Source: Candidatus Alistipes excrementipullorum (lineage in GTDB: Bacteria; Bacteroidota; Bacteroidia; Bacteroidales; Rikenellaceae). Taken from it: DNA of 6,413 bases. Under the pieces are notes generated by a model that was given only the letters and a program-made list of their open reading frames with translations, did not search any database and was not told the DNA's origin. The translations under genes and the position numbers were made by a program. Shown here piece by piece: positions 5,166-6,413 of the stretch; positions within the stretch are counted from its first letter, which is position 1; each line of letters opens with the position of its first letter. The stretch covers positions 1-6,413 of the forward strand of contig DXGW01000019.1 in assembly GCA_019113665.1 (NCBI GenBank). Direction: 5' to 3'.

Positions 5166-6413
5166 ATGAAACAGTATATTCTTGCACTCGACCAAGGCAC
5201 AAGCAGTTCGCGGGCCATTGTCTTCGATGAGAAAGGCTCGATCTGTTCCGTAGCGCAACGCGAGTTCCGCCAGATATTTCCCAAATCGGGGTGGGTGGAA
5301 CACGACCCTCATGAAATATGGTCCTCACAGGCTTCGGTCATTGCCGAAGCCATCACGATGATGGACATCAACGGCCTCAACATAGCAGGAATAGGAATCA
5401 CAAACCAGCGAGAAACAACCATAGTCTGGGATACCGACACAGAGGAGCCAATATACAATGCCATCGTATGGCAGGACAGAAGAACCTCCGACTATTGCGA
5501 CGAACTCAAGAAACAGGGGCTCACCGAGATGATCAGGCAAAAAACGGGCCTCATCATCGACGCCTATTTCAGCGCCACGAAGATCAAGTGGATACTCGAC
5601 AACGTCCCCGGCGCACGCAAACGCGCCGAAAAGGGCAAGTTGATGTTCGGAACGGTCGACACATGGCTCATATGGCGTCTTACAAGGGGTGAGGTACATG
5701 TTACGGACGTAAGCAATGCCTCGCGCACGATGCTGTTCAACATCAATACGCTGGAGTGGGACAAGGAGTTGCTCGAACTGTTCGGCATACCCGAGTCGAT
5801 GATGCCCGAAGTCAAGTCGTCGAGTGAGGTTTACGGCCACACCAAAACCACGATATTCGCCCACAAGGTGCCTATCGCAGGTATAGCCGGCGACCAGCAG
5901 GCCGCACTGTTCGGACAAATGTGCACCGAGCCGGGAATGGTCAAGAACACATACGGCACGGGCTGTTTCCTGCTGATGAACAGCGGCGACAAACCAATAT
6001 TGTCAAAAAACAACCTGCTGACCACCGTGGCTTGGAAAATAGGCGACCGTGTAAACTATGCGCTCGAAGGCAGCATATTTGTCGGCGGGTCAGTCGTACA
6101 ATGGCTGCGCGACGGCCTTGGGGCGATAAAGTCGTCGGCCGAAGTCGAAGAACTCGCATCACGCGTACCGGACACCAACGGTGTATATTTCGTTCCGGCC
6201 ATGACCGGCCTCGGAGCGCCATGGTGGGATCAGTATGCACGCGGCACCATCGTCGGAATAAGCCGCGGTACAACCACTGCACACATAGCCCGTGCCGCTC
6301 TCGAAGGCATTGCATTCCAGACAATGGACATAACCGACGCCATGTCACGCGACGCCGGCATACCACTCAAGGAGCTCAAGGTAGACGGCGGCGCCTCGCG
6401 CAACAATCTGCTC
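5166..6413 (+). CDS. glpK: Glycerol kinase, C-terminal end cut off by the window
   Basis: Glycerol kinase (FGGY family) phosphorylates glycerol with ATP to sn-glycerol 3-phosphate, the substrate of the GlpABC complex encoded just upstream. The first 416 codons are present, of about 500 in the family; the frame is open at the right edge. Visible motifs are the phosphate-binding DQGTSSSRA (D9 on), TNQRET with the glycerol-contacting R82-E83, VWQDRR, AGDQQAALFGQ with the catalytic aspartate D243, YGTGCF (263-268, ATP-binding), and GLGAPWWD. The loop at 226-235 reads TKTTIFAHKV and lacks both the fructose-1,6-bisphosphate-binding GGKGGTR of E. coli and the YHFFG histidine site phosphorylated by HPr in many Firmicutes. 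The start follows glpC by 41 bases with no hairpin or promoter-like element, so co-transcription is likely. There is no Shine-Dalgarno sequence upstream of the ATG. Identification is firm. Confidence 0.97.
   Translation, partial: MKQYILALDQGTSSSRAIVFDEKGSICSVAQREFRQIFPKSGWVEHDPHEIWSSQASVIAEAITMMDINGLNIAGIGITNQRETTIVWDTDTEEPIYNAIVWQDRRTSDYCDELKKQGLTEMIRQKTGLIIDAYFSATKIKWILDNVPGARKRAEKGKLMFGTVDTWLIWRLTRGEVHVTDVSNASRTMLFNINTLEWDKELLELFGIPESMMPEVKSSSEVYGHTKTTIFAHKVPIAGIAGDQQAALFGQMCTEPGMVKNTYGTGCFLLMNSGDKPILSKNNLLTTVAWKIGDRVNYALEGSIFVGGSVVQWLRDGLGAIKSSAEVEELASRVPDTNGVYFVPAMTGLGAPWWDQYARGTIVGISRGTTTAHIARAALEGIAFQTMDITDAMSRDAGIPLKELKVDGGASRNNLL

Noticed and set aside
1293..5918. Many long antisense frames across glpA-glpK, for example 1902-2870 and 1607-2542 on the minus strand
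   Set aside because: They mirror G+C-rich coding DNA, carry Arg/Ser/Pro-rich translations without domains, and oppose firmly identified genes.
1..6413. CRISPR arrays, insertion sequences, attachment sites, tRNA or rRNA genes
   Set aside because: No repeated spacer-like units, transposase motifs, terminal inverted repeats, cloverleaf or rRNA-like sequence was found by reading both strands.

Overview
The window looks like a piece of a Bacteroidales chromosome of moderate to high G+C in its genes. Four observations point that way: a fimbrillin-like lipoprotein with an acidic residue straight after the lipobox cysteine, two promoters matching the Bacteroides consensus (-33 TTTG, -7 TAnnTTTG), start codons without strong Shine-Dalgarno sequences, and A+T-rich intergenic DNA (about 35% G+C over 601-960, counted by hand) next to clearly G+C-richer genes. 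The genus cannot be decided from this window.

Layout. Positions 1-586 (minus strand) hold the first 195 codons of a fimbrillin/Mfa-like surface lipoprotein, whose 3' part lies beyond the left edge. Positions 587-1019 are a divergent, A+T-rich intergenic region. It has one consensus-type promoter facing left (652-684), one facing right (967-997), and two copies of a 15-bp inverted repeat (661-675 and 774-788) that share the pattern ATTGYWTATCRCAAT. Positions 1020-6413 (plus strand) are a tightly packed glycerol 3-phosphate operon, glpA-glpB-glpC-glpK. The first two junctions are ATGA overlaps, the third is a 41-bp gap, and glpK runs off the right edge after 416 codons.

How the genes work together. 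GlpK phosphorylates glycerol to sn-glycerol 3-phosphate. GlpA (FAD and [2Fe-2S] catalytic subunit), GlpB (second flavoprotein subunit) and GlpC (iron-sulfur, quinone-facing subunit) form the anaerobic glycerol-3-phosphate dehydrogenase, which oxidises it to dihydroxyacetone phosphate and passes electrons to the quinone pool. In a Bacteroidales anaerobe that pool is probably menaquinone feeding fumarate reductase (inference). No transporter or facilitator gene is visible; one may lie past the right edge.

The genes are a known system, and I see no undescribed multi-gene system here. The most interesting points are regulatory: the paired inverted repeat in the divergent region, a promoter placement that argues for a downstream glpA start, and a GlpK regulatory loop that fits neither well-known mode of control.
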